A DNA stretch of 6,284 nucleotides from an uncultured Odoribacter sp. (GTDB lineage: Bacteria; Bacteroidota; Bacteroidia; Bacteroidales; Marinifilaceae), in assembly GCA_905204385.1 (NCBI GenBank), contig CAJKZL010000196.1:1-6284 (forward strand), written 5' to 3'. The translations under genes and the position numbers were made by a program. The notes below the pieces were generated by a model. It did no database searches, had not been told where the DNA came from, and worked only from the letters and a program-made list of their open reading frames with translations. Positions 1-6,282 of the stretch are shown here, one piece after another. The stretch's first letter is position 1, and each line of letters starts with the position of its first letter.

Positions 1-1
1 T

Positions 2-1738
2 CGGCTCGGACTTTACAACTGCGACAGGTGTGGACTCAAGGTTCTCCTTGGAAGCGAGCGCGCGGAACTTGTCGGCGTCCTCGGGCGCTACTACTACAGC
101 CATTCTCTCCTGGGACTCGGAAATTGCAAGCTCGGTGCCGTCCAGACCGTCGTACTTCTTTGGAACTGCGTTCAGGTCGATCTCCAGACCGTCCGCAAGT
201 TCGCCGATGGCAACGGAAACGCCGCCTGCGCCGAAGTCGTTGCAGCGCTTTATGAGCTTTGTAGCCTCGGGATTTCTGAATAATCTCTGGAGCTTTCTCT
301 CCTCGGGAGCGTTACCCTTCTGTACCTCAGCGCCGCAGGTGTCGAGGGACTGTATGCTGTGAGCCTTGGAGGATCCGGTAGCGCCGCCGCAGCCGTCGCG
401 GCCGGTACGTCCGCCGAGCAGGATAATAATATCGCCGGGAGCCGGGCGCTCTCTGCGTACGTTCTCAGCAGGAGCCGCGCCGATAACTGCGCCGATCTCC
501 ATGCGCTTTGCCACATAGCCGGGGTGGTAGATCTCTGCGACGTGACCGGTAGCAAGACCGATCTGGTTGCCGTAGCTGGAGTAGCCAGCAGCGGCAGTGG
601 TGGTTATCTTTCTGGGCGGGAGCTTACCCTTGATGGTCTTTTCGACCGGCAGCAGCGGGTCGGAAGCGCCGGTGACTCTCATTGCCTGGTATACATAGGA
701 ACGTCCGGAAAGCGGGTCACGGATAGCGCCGCCGAGACATGTCGCAGCGCCGCCGAAAGGCTCGATTTCAGTCGGGTGGTTGTGGGTCTCGTTCTTGAAC
801 ATGAGGAGCCAGTCCTCGTCCTTGCCGTCAACGGCTACCTTGATGCGGACGGAGCATGCGGTGATCTCCTCGCTTTCGTCGAGATCCTTCAGAATGCCGT
901 CTTTCTTGAGCTTTTTCGCGGCAAGGGTAGCGATGTCCATGAGGCACAGCGGCTTGTTGTCGCGGCCCAGCTTGTGGCGGTCCGCCTTGTATTCAGCGTA
1001 TGTATCTGCGATGTAGGAGGGCTTGATATCCGCGTTGTCGATGATGGTGCCGAATGTTGTGTGGCGGCAGTGATCAGACCAGTAGGTGTCGATCATGCGG
1101 ATCTCAGTGATGGTCGGATCGCGGTGCTCGCTCTTGAAGTAATCCTGACAGAACTTGATATCGTCGTTGTCCATTGCAAGGCCGTAGTGTACGACGAAAT
1201 CAGCAAGCTCGGCGTCGGTCTTGTTTATGAATCCGGTGAGAGTCTCAACGCTGGTCGGAATGGTGTACTTTACTTCCAGGGTATCGTACTTGTCGAAGCC
1301 GCACTCGCGGGACTCGACTGCGTTGATGAGGTAGTGCTTGATACGCGCAAATTCGTCGTCGGAGATCTTACCCTTGAGCACGTAGATCTTAGCGTACTTA
1401 ACAACAGGGCGCTCGCCGGGGCAGAGCATCTGAATGCACTGTGCCGCGGAATCCGCACGCTGGTCAAACTGACCGGGCAGGAACTCAACGGCGAACATTC
1501 GCTCGTCAGCGGCGGGCTTCGGGAGCTCGTAATATACCTCGTCTACCGGAGGCTCGGAGAACACGGTGGGAACTGCGGCTTCAAAGTTCTCTTTCGGGAG
1601 CTTTTCACAGTCGTAGCGGTTGATGATCCTTACATTTTCGACGGTCTTTATGCACAGCGCGACATTGAGGTCGGCAAGCACGGCACCGCCGTCTACCGCG
1701 AACTGCGGCTTCTTTTCAACGTAAATACGGTATACCAT
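2..1738 (-). CDS. purL: Phosphoribosylformylglycinamidine synthase (PurL), large single-chain type, N-terminal 579 residues
   Basis: This enzyme makes FGAM from FGAR, ATP and glutamine, the fourth step of de novo purine synthesis in the cytoplasm. Reading from the ATG at 1738-1736, I see an N-terminal domain (about 1-160), then the linker motif with SDHCRH (221-226), then the AIRS-like ATP-binding core with ETHNHPTEIEPFGG (317-330), GGRTGRDG (442-449), NDFGAGG (500-506) and SESQERM (540-546). These are the classical PurL signatures in the right order. The frame is open to the left edge, so the second AIRS half and the C-terminal glutaminase expected in the single-chain form of about 1,200-1,250 residues lie outside the window. 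The single-chain form with this wording fits Clostridia-type PurL. The start is supported by GGAGG at 1746-1750, seven bases upstream, and by a strong promoter. GC-rich codon choice matches the 119-residue neighbour and differs from the genes beyond 2345. Confidence 0.95.
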   Translation of the reverse strand, partial: MVYRIYVEKKPQFAVDGGAVLADLNVALCIKTVENVRIINRYDCEKLPKENFEAAVPTVFSEPPVDEVYYELPKPAADERMFAVEFLPGQFDQRADSAAQCIQMLCPGERPVVKYAKIYVLKGKISDDEFARIKHYLINAVESRECGFDKYDTLEVKYTIPTSVETLTGFINKTDAELADFVVHYGLAMDNDDIKFCQDYFKSEHRDPTITEIRMIDTYWSDHCRHTTFGTIIDNADIKPSYIADTYAEYKADRHKLGRDNKPLCLMDIATLAAKKLKKDGILKDLDESEEITACSVRIKVAVDGKDEDWLLMFKNETHNHPTEIEPFGGAATCLGGAIRDPLSGRSYVYQAMRVTGASDPLLPVEKTIKGKLPPRKITTTAAAGYSSYGNQIGLATGHVAEIYHPGYVAKRMEIGAVIGAAPAENVRRERPAPGDIIILLGGRTGRDGCGGATGSSKAHSIQSLDTCGAEVQKGNAPEERKLQRLFRNPEATKLIKRCNDFGAGGVSVAIGELADGLEIDLNAVPKKYDGLDGTELAISESQERMAVVVAPEDADKFRALASKENLESTPVAVVKSEP

Positions 1739-1785
1739 TGTTTTTCCTCCATATACTCACAGCGTATCGCTGCAATAATAATATC

Positions 1786-1814
1786 ATTATACTACTAAAC
1801 CGGCGTAAAATCAA
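1786..1814 (-). promoter_or_regulatory. Vegetative (sigma-A type) promoter of purL
   Basis: On the minus strand a -35 box TTGATT (1814-1809) and a perfect -10 box TATAAT (1791-1786) are separated by exactly 17 bases. Transcription should start near 1779, giving a leader of about 40 bases before the purL ATG. The leader contains a small perfect hairpin, CAGCG-ATA-CGCTG (1772-1760), ending ten bases before the GGAGG site. I see no purine riboswitch and no clear PurR box, so purine control, if any, is not visible here. Confidence 0.8.
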
Positions 1815-1864
1815 TATGCCGGGGTGCTGAAATATGGCGGCTCCGGCTTTGATAATTTGGTTAT

Positions 1865-2224
1865 TTATTCTTCCTGAGTTCCGGATATGTCAGCGCGGGA
1901 GCGCAGCAGCGCCGCGTACTCCTCGCTGGTGCATTTATCGGCGAGGGACAGAAGCTTCTCGGAGGTGTCGCAGGCTTCCTCTATCGCTTTGAGTATCGCC
2001 CAGTTCAGCCCGTCGCAGTCCGGGGAAAACAGTCCGGTACGCTGCGCCGAGTTCAGAGCGGCGCAGTCCGGGGATTTCAGTCCGGTAAGGTGCGCTGCGT
2101 CGTCGTAGGAGAGGGGCTGGCTGAAATTCAGCAGCTTGTCGTATTTTTCGAAAAGCTCGTCTGACATCTCCGAGTCTGCGGGAATGGGGCCTAATGCTAA
2201 AAGCTGTTTGATGCTGCTTGTCAT
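1865..2224 (-). CDS. Hypothetical 119-residue protein with a 16-residue internal repeat
   Basis: I do not recognise this family. The protein is small, acidic and soluble, with no signal peptide or membrane segment. The N-terminal part (1-45) and the C-terminal part (about 77-112) look helical. Between them lie two consecutive 16-residue units, each starting TGL-x-SPDC and containing a Leu-Asn pair. The ATG at 2224-2222 is supported by AAGGAG at 2236-2231, six bases away. The gene starts 15 bases after the stop of the upstream frame, so it was probably cotranscribed or translationally coupled with the tRNA-methylthiotransferase-like gene whose tail is at 2240-2365. It is followed by purL after 126 bases that contain purL's own promoter. 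GC-rich codons and the Shine-Dalgarno site tie it to purL and not to the genes on its other side. Function is unknown. Confidence 0.75.
   Translation of the reverse strand: MTSSIKQLLALGPIPADSEMSDELFEKYDKLLNFSQPLSYDDAAHLTGLKSPDCAALNSAQRTGLFSPDCDGLNWAILKAIEEACDTSEKLLSLADKCTSEEYAALLRSRADISGTQEE
2002..2087 (-). repeat. Two imperfect tandem copies of a 48-bp unit inside the 119-residue gene
   Basis: Bases 2002-2039 and 2050-2087 match closely with a period of exactly 48 bp (16 codons). Both keep the core CGCAGTCCGGGGA followed by CAGTCCGGTA. The octamer CAGTCCGG occurs four times (2016, 2030, 2064, 2078). On the coding strand it is read in two different frames: once as part of Thr-Gly-Leu and once as part of Ser-Pro-Asp-Cys. 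A multiple of three in length, the duplication keeps the frame. Confidence 0.8.
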
Positions 2225-2239
2225 GTGATTCTCCTTAAT

Positions 2240-2365
2240 TCAGAATTTCGTGGCTCCGGTGCAGTAGTTCCCGTCGGCGGAGGTCAGCTTAACCTGTACC
2301 AGGGAATGCCGCGGGAAATCCTCGCCATAGATACGCACGGGAATATAGCTTCCGGTAAATCCTTC
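2240..2365 (-). CDS. mtaB: C-terminal tail of an MtaB/MiaB-type tRNA methylthiotransferase (fragment, TRAM domain)
   Basis: The last about 41 residues of the receptor-like frame, from EGFTGSYIPVRI to the end at GATKF, do not resemble a SusC plug. They follow the pattern of the TRAM domain that closes MtaB/MiaB-type radical-SAM enzymes: a Gly-x-Thr-x-x-Tyr-x-x-Val strand, a short loop, a Val-x-Val-x-Leu/Ile-Thr strand, then a Tyr-Cys-x-Gly close to the stop. MtaB adds a methylthio group to t6A at position 37 of tRNA. By hand count GC is 59 of 100 in 2241-2340, 46 of 100 in 2341-2440 and 38 of 100 in 2441-2540, so this tail belongs with the GC-rich block. Its stop is 15 bases before the 119-residue gene and overlaps that gene's expression signals naturally. 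The family call rests on a short stretch from memory of the family pattern. The catalytic part is absent. Confidence 0.55.
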   Translation of the reverse strand, partial: EGFTGSYIPVRIYGEDFPRHSLVQVKLTSADGNYCTGATKF

Positions 2366-3025
2366 CACTTTACGGGGAGCCATACCCGTAACAACGGCAT
2401 CTTCCATGTGAATGATTGTCTGTTTCAGACGTATCTTCCGGTTTTCAACATTTCCATCCAGCATTAACTCATAAGAATCGTAACCGACAAAAGAAATCAC
2501 AAGGGAAGTGACTTCCTCCGGCACCTCAAAAACAAATTTTCCTGCAGCATCCGACACCACTCCTATCCCTTTATTCTCCTTGATGACAATACTGGCTCCC
2601 GGCAAAGGCTCACCGGTTTCGTCATCGATAATGGTGCCTGTTACTTTTCGTGTATGAATACCGGGTACTACCCCAGACCTGAATTTTAAAACCACAACCC
2701 GATTGGGCAGGTATTCCACATCAATGGGAAAACCTTTTATAAGAGCGTTTATCACTTCTTCCAAAGGTCTGTCGATGAGCTTTACCGTTACTTTCCTCCG
2801 AGGGTCCACTTGGGAATGGTTGTAAAAGAACTGCACATCGGCGGCCTTTTCCAATATACCCAGCGCTTTGGAAAATTCCATTTGCTCTGCCCTTAACGTC
2901 ACTTTAGTCAGCTTATAAGGCTCATCGGCACGGGCGTTTATACTTCCGGCCAACAAACACAGCATAAGCATAAAAAGCGGTAATTTTATCCTACCGGTTC
3001 GGCAGGTCGATACATTTTTTTGCAT
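2240..3025 (-). CDS. SusC/RagA-family TonB-dependent receptor, N-terminal part only; chimeric 3' end
   Basis: SusC-type receptors are outer-membrane transporters powered by TonB that work with a SusD-like lipoprotein. From the ATG at 3025-3023 I see a signal peptide (about 1-33, ending ARA), an STN domain (about 38-115) used to signal to a FecR anti-sigma factor, a CarboxypepD-regulatory-like domain (about 127-205, with GTIIDDETGEPLPGASIVIK), and a TonB-box-like region with MEDAVVTGM (207-215). The plug domain and the 22-strand barrel, which would bring the protein to roughly 1,000-1,200 residues, are missing. After residue about 225 the sequence stops looking like SusC and becomes a TRAM-domain tail ending at residue 261. 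The 261-residue product is therefore probably not a real protein. The STN domain fits the FecR gene upstream. The spacing of 82 bases to the preceding gene contains a strong hairpin. Confidence 0.85.
   Translation of the reverse strand: MQKNVSTCRTGRIKLPLFMLMLCLLAGSINARADEPYKLTKVTLRAEQMEFSKALGILEKAADVQFFYNHSQVDPRRKVTVKLIDRPLEEVINALIKGFPIDVEYLPNRVVVLKFRSGVVPGIHTRKVTGTIIDDETGEPLPGASIVIKENKGIGVVSDAAGKFVFEVPEEVTSLVISFVGYDSYELMLDGNVENRKIRLKQTIIHMEDAVVTGMAPRKVEGFTGSYIPVRIYGEDFPRHSLVQVKLTSADGNYCTGATKF
2342..2371. other. Probable chimeric junction, SusC frame into MtaB-like tail
   Basis: The reading frame passes without interruption from a Bacteroidota receptor into a Firmicutes-type tail. The crossing lies near the codons for EGFTGSY (2365-2345), a string acceptable both after the VVTGM box of many Bacteroidales SusC proteins and at the start of an MtaB TRAM domain. 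GC rises and Shine-Dalgarno sites appear on the left side. No inverted repeats, target duplication or transposase ends are visible. Confidence 0.65.
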
Positions 3026-3070
3026 AACTTTGTTAGGTTTTTAGTTTAAGTCACATTAAATTAAAACACG

Positions 3071-3103
3071 GTATGGAATGTCCCGCCAAAGCTCATTCCA
3101 TAC
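3071..3103 (-). terminator. Perfect 10-bp inverted repeat between two genes: terminator or attenuator
   Basis: GTATGGAATG (3071-3080) and CATTCCATAC (3094-3103) are exact reverse complements around a 13-base loop. The hairpin lies 4 bases past the stop of the 321-residue gene and 45 bases before the SusC start. On the minus strand it is followed by CGTGTTTTAATTT, a modest T-rich tract, so intrinsic termination or partial read-through before the receptor is plausible. The stem is AT-rich and the T tract is interrupted, so it could instead be an mRNA-stabilising 3' end. Confidence 0.55.
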
Positions 3104-3107
3104 TTTC

Positions 3108-4073
3108 TTATCTCATTAATTCATCCAATATTGTTTTATACTTTTTATTGATATTATATTTTTTCCGGTACTCTTTTTTCAGATCCGCTACAAGCTTCAC
3201 TTCTTCGGAGGACAATAAAGCGTTATAGAGCAGCGAAAACAAAGCCGCATCCCGTAAGTTTCCCTCATAAAAAGCAACAAGCTCCGCAAACTCCTTTTCA
3301 ATACTCCGGGGCTTTGAATAATCGGCTACACCCGTATTTTTCCCCTTCATATACGCTTTATAAGTGGTCAGAAAAGAGAGATACGTCTTATTCCGTAAAC
3401 TACCGGCATCGTCCCGTAAACGATAATCCGATAAAACCGTCCAATAGTCTTCCGGCAGAAGCTGGCCGATATCTTGTTTCAATGCATCGGCATAAGCATA
3501 AGGATAAATGAGTAGGTTCGGCAACAAAACACCATCTATTTCCGACTCTAAATAGTGATAACAATCTTCAGAAAATTGTTCTTTCACATCTTGCAATAGC
3601 GCCAGCTCCTCTTTCCATTCTTTCAGTGAACTTTCATAGTATGCTTTCACCGGCGTTTTCATAAGCAAAGCTAACGGCACGGTAGTTTTATATTCCCTCG
3701 CGCTTCGCATTTTTCCGAAACCGTACAATAGTTCCGCTGAAGCAACAGCCTGCGGACTGCCTGAAAATGCAACCGTTTCAAAAACATTCTCTTTATACAC
3801 TATTTTCGCATGAATACTATCTCCGGGCTGAAGGCATACAGATAACAGTCCATTGATTTTCAACATGGTTATGTCGGTCAATTCAACCTCAAATTCCATT
3901 TTTTGATTTTCAACATAAGGAAATCGCATAGTCAGGCCAGGCTCTTCCACGAACCAGAACATAACCTCTTTTCCGGAAAAACCACTGATTTCGGCGCTGA
4001 TCCGGGACAGTTGTTCTGCTTGCGCCCCATGAATCAAGCAGCCAAACACTATTGCCAGTACAAGTTTTTTCAT
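3108..4073 (-). CDS. Secreted TlpA-like N-terminal-domain protein lacking the thioredoxin half
   Basis: The 321-residue product starts with a signal peptide (1-19, cleavage after AQA) and should be periplasmic or envelope-bound. A beta-rich N-terminal domain (about 22-105) contains LQPGDSI (81-87) and a closing FSG (103-105), wording I associate with the DUF4369-like front domain of Bacteroidota TlpA-family proteins. The rest (about 110-321) is helical and charged, like the helical linker that precedes the redoxin domain in that family. The protein ends at a Lys/Tyr-rich helix with no WCxxC motif, and the 82 bases downstream have no room for a redoxin domain in any frame. It therefore looks like a paralogue that has lost, or never had, the catalytic half. 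It begins 15 bases after the thioredoxin gene, so the two are almost surely cotranscribed. The family link is inference, and the function is unknown. Confidence 0.8.
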   Translation of the reverse strand: MKKLVLAIVFGCLIHGAQAEQLSRISAEISGFSGKEVMFWFVEEPGLTMRFPYVENQKMEFEVELTDITMLKINGLLSVCLQPGDSIHAKIVYKENVFETVAFSGSPQAVASAELLYGFGKMRSAREYKTTVPLALLMKTPVKAYYESSLKEWKEELALLQDVKEQFSEDCYHYLESEIDGVLLPNLLIYPYAYADALKQDIGQLLPEDYWTVLSDYRLRDDAGSLRNKTYLSFLTTYKAYMKGKNTGVADYSKPRSIEKEFAELVAFYEGNLRDAALFSLLYNALLSSEEVKLVADLKKEYRKKYNINKKYKTILDELMR

Positions 4074-4088
4074 GATTTTTAATAACGA

Positions 4089-5219
4089 TTATTTTTTCAA
4101 TATTTCCTTCACTTTCTGTATCAACTGCTCTCCCCGTAGATTCATGGCAATCACTGTTCCTTCCGGACTTACCAATATCGTAGACGGAATTGACTGTATC
4201 CCACAAGCCTTGGCTGCTGGGGAATACCACGATTTATAGTCGCAACTCTGCGGCCATTTCATCCCTTGCTTTTTCACCATGGCCTGCCATGCCTCTTTCT
4301 TCGAATCGAGAGAAATCCCCCATATTTCAAAGTTTTTCCCTTTGCATTCCTTATACAACTCCACAACATGTGGCATTTCCTGAACACAGGGGCCACACCA
4401 GGAAGCCCAGAAATCAATCAGTACATATTTGCCTTTAAAATCTCCCAGACCGATGTTTTTTCCCCTGGCATCCGGACAACTGATATCCGGCATTTCACTC
4501 CCTACGCCAAAATCGGACAAACGAAGAAACTCATCCAACTCAAGGGTATAAGGATGAGCAGCCAATTCAGGAGACAAACGGCTACGCATGGCTTTCAATC
4601 GAGCTAATGAAAGTGAACTTTTCAATGGTCCGTCTAAAAGGTACACTGCATAAACCTGCCCGGGAAATCGAGAAGCCAATTTCACTTGAATTTCATGATT
4701 ACGCCTCTTCATCAATTCGCTTCTCCGTCTAAGCCCCTCTAATTCAGTTTTTTCATCTTCATCACCATGAATAGCCTTATTGAGCAAGAATTCATACCGA
4801 AGGCTATCCGCTAAACTATTATTTAAATACTCATTATACTCATACAGTAAATTATCCACTCCTCCTTTCACCTCTCGACGGGCAAAAAAATAAGCATCCG
4901 ATTGGATTTGTATCGTATCTGCATCCAGAAAAAACATGGCCCACGGACTTCTGCAATCCTTTACACCACTTTTAATGAAATATTTCCCGACAAATTCCGG
5001 CTTTTGTCCCTTAAAGACATAACGGTTATTTATAACCGCACAACTATCCAAAATCAATGCTTCGGTAGTTCCTTCCTTGGCTAAATATACCTTATCTGCC
5101 TTGTAATCTCCATTTATCTTGCCCAGAATGACAAACTCCTTTTTCCCTTCCTCAGGAGATTGCCCCCAGGCCACAGCGGTAAATAACAGTGTAAACACAA
5201 ATGTCCAACTCTTTTTCAT
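4089..5219 (-). CDS. Periplasmic TlpA/ResA-like thiol-disulfide oxidoreductase with N-terminal DUF4369-like domain
   Basis: This 376-residue protein has a signal peptide (1-20, ending AWGQ), a beta-rich DUF4369-like domain (about 27-115), a charged helical linker (about 120-235) and a C-terminal AhpC/TSA-redoxin domain (about 241-376). The redoxin domain shows FKGKYVLIDFWASWCGPC, with the active-site pair Cys275 and Cys278, and the conserved cis-proline loop SIPST (Pro345). Such proteins reduce or exchange disulfides of envelope proteins. The partner is not identifiable here. Residues and length are complete for the family, and nothing looks broken. The ATG at 5219-5217 follows the FecR stop by 21 AT-rich bases without a Shine-Dalgarno site, which is usual for Bacteroidota. 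The start is fixed by the signal peptide. It forms a tight cluster with FecR upstream and the redoxin-less TlpA-like gene downstream. Confidence 0.92.
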   Translation of the reverse strand: MKKSWTFVFTLLFTAVAWGQSPEEGKKEFVILGKINGDYKADKVYLAKEGTTEALILDSCAVINNRYVFKGQKPEFVGKYFIKSGVKDCRSPWAMFFLDADTIQIQSDAYFFARREVKGGVDNLLYEYNEYLNNSLADSLRYEFLLNKAIHGDEDEKTELEGLRRRSELMKRRNHEIQVKLASRFPGQVYAVYLLDGPLKSSLSLARLKAMRSRLSPELAAHPYTLELDEFLRLSDFGVGSEMPDISCPDARGKNIGLGDFKGKYVLIDFWASWCGPCVQEMPHVVELYKECKGKNFEIWGISLDSKKEAWQAMVKKQGMKWPQSCDYKSWYSPAAKACGIQSIPSTILVSPEGTVIAMNLRGEQLIQKVKEILKK

Positions 5220-5240
5220 TGTAAAATATTTAATTGATTA

Positions 5241-6152
5241 CTATTTGATATAAAGTGTCTTACCTTTCAAAGAACACTTAAAACTTGAAATTTCATTGAT
5301 TATCCGGATAAAAGCCTCGATACTTTCTTCTTTTTTTACCACACCGGTAAACAAGGTATACTGCACTAAAGCATTATCGAAAACGAAATCAACATCGTAC
5401 CAACGTTTCAATACCCTTGCCACCTCCTGCAAAGTCTGGCCTTTGAAATAATAAAGCCCGTTTTTCCAGGCAATTACCATCCCGGGATCTACCTTCCGCA
5501 CCTCCATACGGTGGTCCGAACGTTGTACCGATACTTGTTCACCCGGCGATAACAAACATACATCCGACAAGGTATAAACCGCTATTTGACCATTTGCCAG
5601 AGTAACTGTAGTTTGATTTTCATCGGGATAAGCATTTACATTGAAAGCAGTCCCCCTGACTTCTATTTTCATCTCATCCGTCATGACATAAAACGGACGC
5701 AAAGAATCCTTTACAACTTCCAGATACACTTCTCCCGCAACATATATCACACGTTTGTTTCCATCGAACTGTACCGGATATTTAACTGAAGATTTGGCAT
5801 TTATCCACACCTTGCTACCATCGGCAAGCATAAAATGATAATCGCATTGCGCCGGCGTACTCAAAATATGGTATTCCGGCTCTGCATTGATTTTCCTATC
5901 CCCCACATAAACCATTTCCACTGAATCTTTCCCACGAAACTCAACACCCGGAATATCCGTTAATCCCGGATAAGCTTTATCTATGAGTATTTCCCTTCCG
6001 TCTGCCAGTGTCAAAATCGGTTTGGTCGTGTACGCTCCCGAAGAGGTTATTTTATTCGGCTTTTCAGGCTCTTTCCCCCTAAGCAACCATACCTCCACTC
6101 CCAACATAATAGGAAACACCAGTACGGCTACATATTTCAAAAAAAGCGACAA
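5241..6152 (-). CDS. FecR-family anti-sigma factor, 5'-truncated (chimeric N-terminus)
   Basis: FecR proteins span the inner membrane, hold an ECF sigma factor on the cytoplasmic side and receive a signal from the STN domain of a TonB-dependent receptor. Counting from the first possible codon (TTG at 6152-6150), I see one membrane helix (about 5-24), a periplasmic FecR domain (about 103-194, with LADGSKVWINAKSSVKYP, GEVYLEV and RGTAFNVNAY), and a C-terminal DUF4974-like domain (about 230-301, with WKNGLYYFKGQTLQEVARVL). The protein ends normally at TAG (5243-5241). Family members usually have about 80-100 more residues before the helix, which bind the sigma factor. Here that part is replaced, out of frame, by TrkH sequence. 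The TTG start has no ribosome site and is probably an artefact of the join. The natural partner is the SusC-type receptor downstream. No ECF sigma gene is in the window. Confidence 0.9.
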   Translation of the reverse strand: MSLFLKYVAVLVFPIMLGVEVWLLRGKEPEKPNKITSSGAYTTKPILTLADGREILIDKAYPGLTDIPGVEFRGKDSVEMVYVGDRKINAEPEYHILSTPAQCDYHFMLADGSKVWINAKSSVKYPVQFDGNKRVIYVAGEVYLEVVKDSLRPFYVMTDEMKIEVRGTAFNVNAYPDENQTTVTLANGQIAVYTLSDVCLLSPGEQVSVQRSDHRMEVRKVDPGMVIAWKNGLYYFKGQTLQEVARVLKRWYDVDFVFDNALVQYTLFTGVVKKEESIEAFIRIINEISSFKCSLKGKTLYIK

Positions 6153-6282
6153 TGTAATTCGACATATCCTCGCTTATCACAAAAGGCAGAGCGCCGATCA
6201 CCGACATAGCAAGCCAAGCCAATGTCACAATGACAAATCCGTCTTTTGCATAAATCAAATGATTGCCGGGACAGCTGGTTAA
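6079..6282 (-). CDS. trkH: TrkH-family potassium uptake protein, internal fragment (both ends missing)
   Basis: In the frame starting at 6282, the fragment reads from the right edge through a Tyr-Ala-Lys-Asp-Gly-Phe lead into a hydrophobic helix containing LAWLAMSVIGALPFVIS, then an NYIVAFFE segment. This matches the part of TrkH that comes just before the first selectivity-filter loop, where a SGFTTTG-type sequence should follow AFFE. The match ends at about 6136. The remaining codons to the TAG at 6081-6079 are out-of-frame FecR DNA and carry no TrkH signal. TrkH is the membrane pore subunit of Trk/Ktr-type potassium uptake. The wording is closest to Firmicutes TrkH, and GC is about 46% (57 of 124 in 6161-6284, hand count), lower than purL. 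It may therefore come from a third genome or simply another part of the same one. Confidence 0.75.
   Translation of the reverse strand, partial: LTSCPGNHLIYAKDGFVIVTLAWLAMSVIGALPFVISEDMSNYIVAFFEICSRTGVSYYVGSGGMVA
6136..6152. other. Probable chimeric junction, TrkH fragment into FecR
   Basis: The minus strand passes from TrkH codons (GTC GCT TTT TTT GAA, to 6136) into FecR codons read one base out of phase (TCG CTT TTT TTG AAA). The overlap is a T-rich run of about a dozen bases that either gene could own. Both proteins are cut: TrkH loses its filter loops and FecR loses its sigma-binding N-terminus. No repeat or transposon end is visible. Confidence 0.65.

Noticed and set aside
28..362. Two overlapping plus-strand open frames near the left edge
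   Set aside because: Both lie antisense to PurL residues 459-570, are rich in Arg/Ser and have no family signal.
1739..1785. Possible purine riboswitch or PurR box in the purL leader
   Set aside because: The leader is only about 40 bases, too short for a purine riboswitch, and no PurBox-like pair of CGAA motifs is seen.
359..1798. A 479-codon open frame on the plus strand opposite purL
   Set aside because: It is antisense to a clearly conserved PurL with every family motif, has no recognisable domain, and arises from GC-rich codon bias that removes stops from the opposite strand.
1818..1847. GCCGG/CCGGC inverted repeat after the 119-residue gene as a terminator
   Set aside because: The stem is only 5 bp with a 20-base loop, no T tract follows at once, and the area just downstream is already used by the purL -35 box.
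3025..3032. TAACTTTG on the plus strand, matching the Bacteroidota -7 element TAnnTTTG
   Set aside because: There is no TTTG at the expected -33 distance, and it would drive transcription antisense to the 321-residue gene.
2225..6152. Insertion by an integrative element or transposon
   Set aside because: No integrase or transposase gene, terminal inverted repeats, direct repeats or tRNA site is present at either border. The two borders share no common sequence.
5983..6282. Plus-strand open frame of 99 codons at the right end
   Set aside because: It is antisense to FecR and TrkH coding sequence, crosses the junction, and has no family features.
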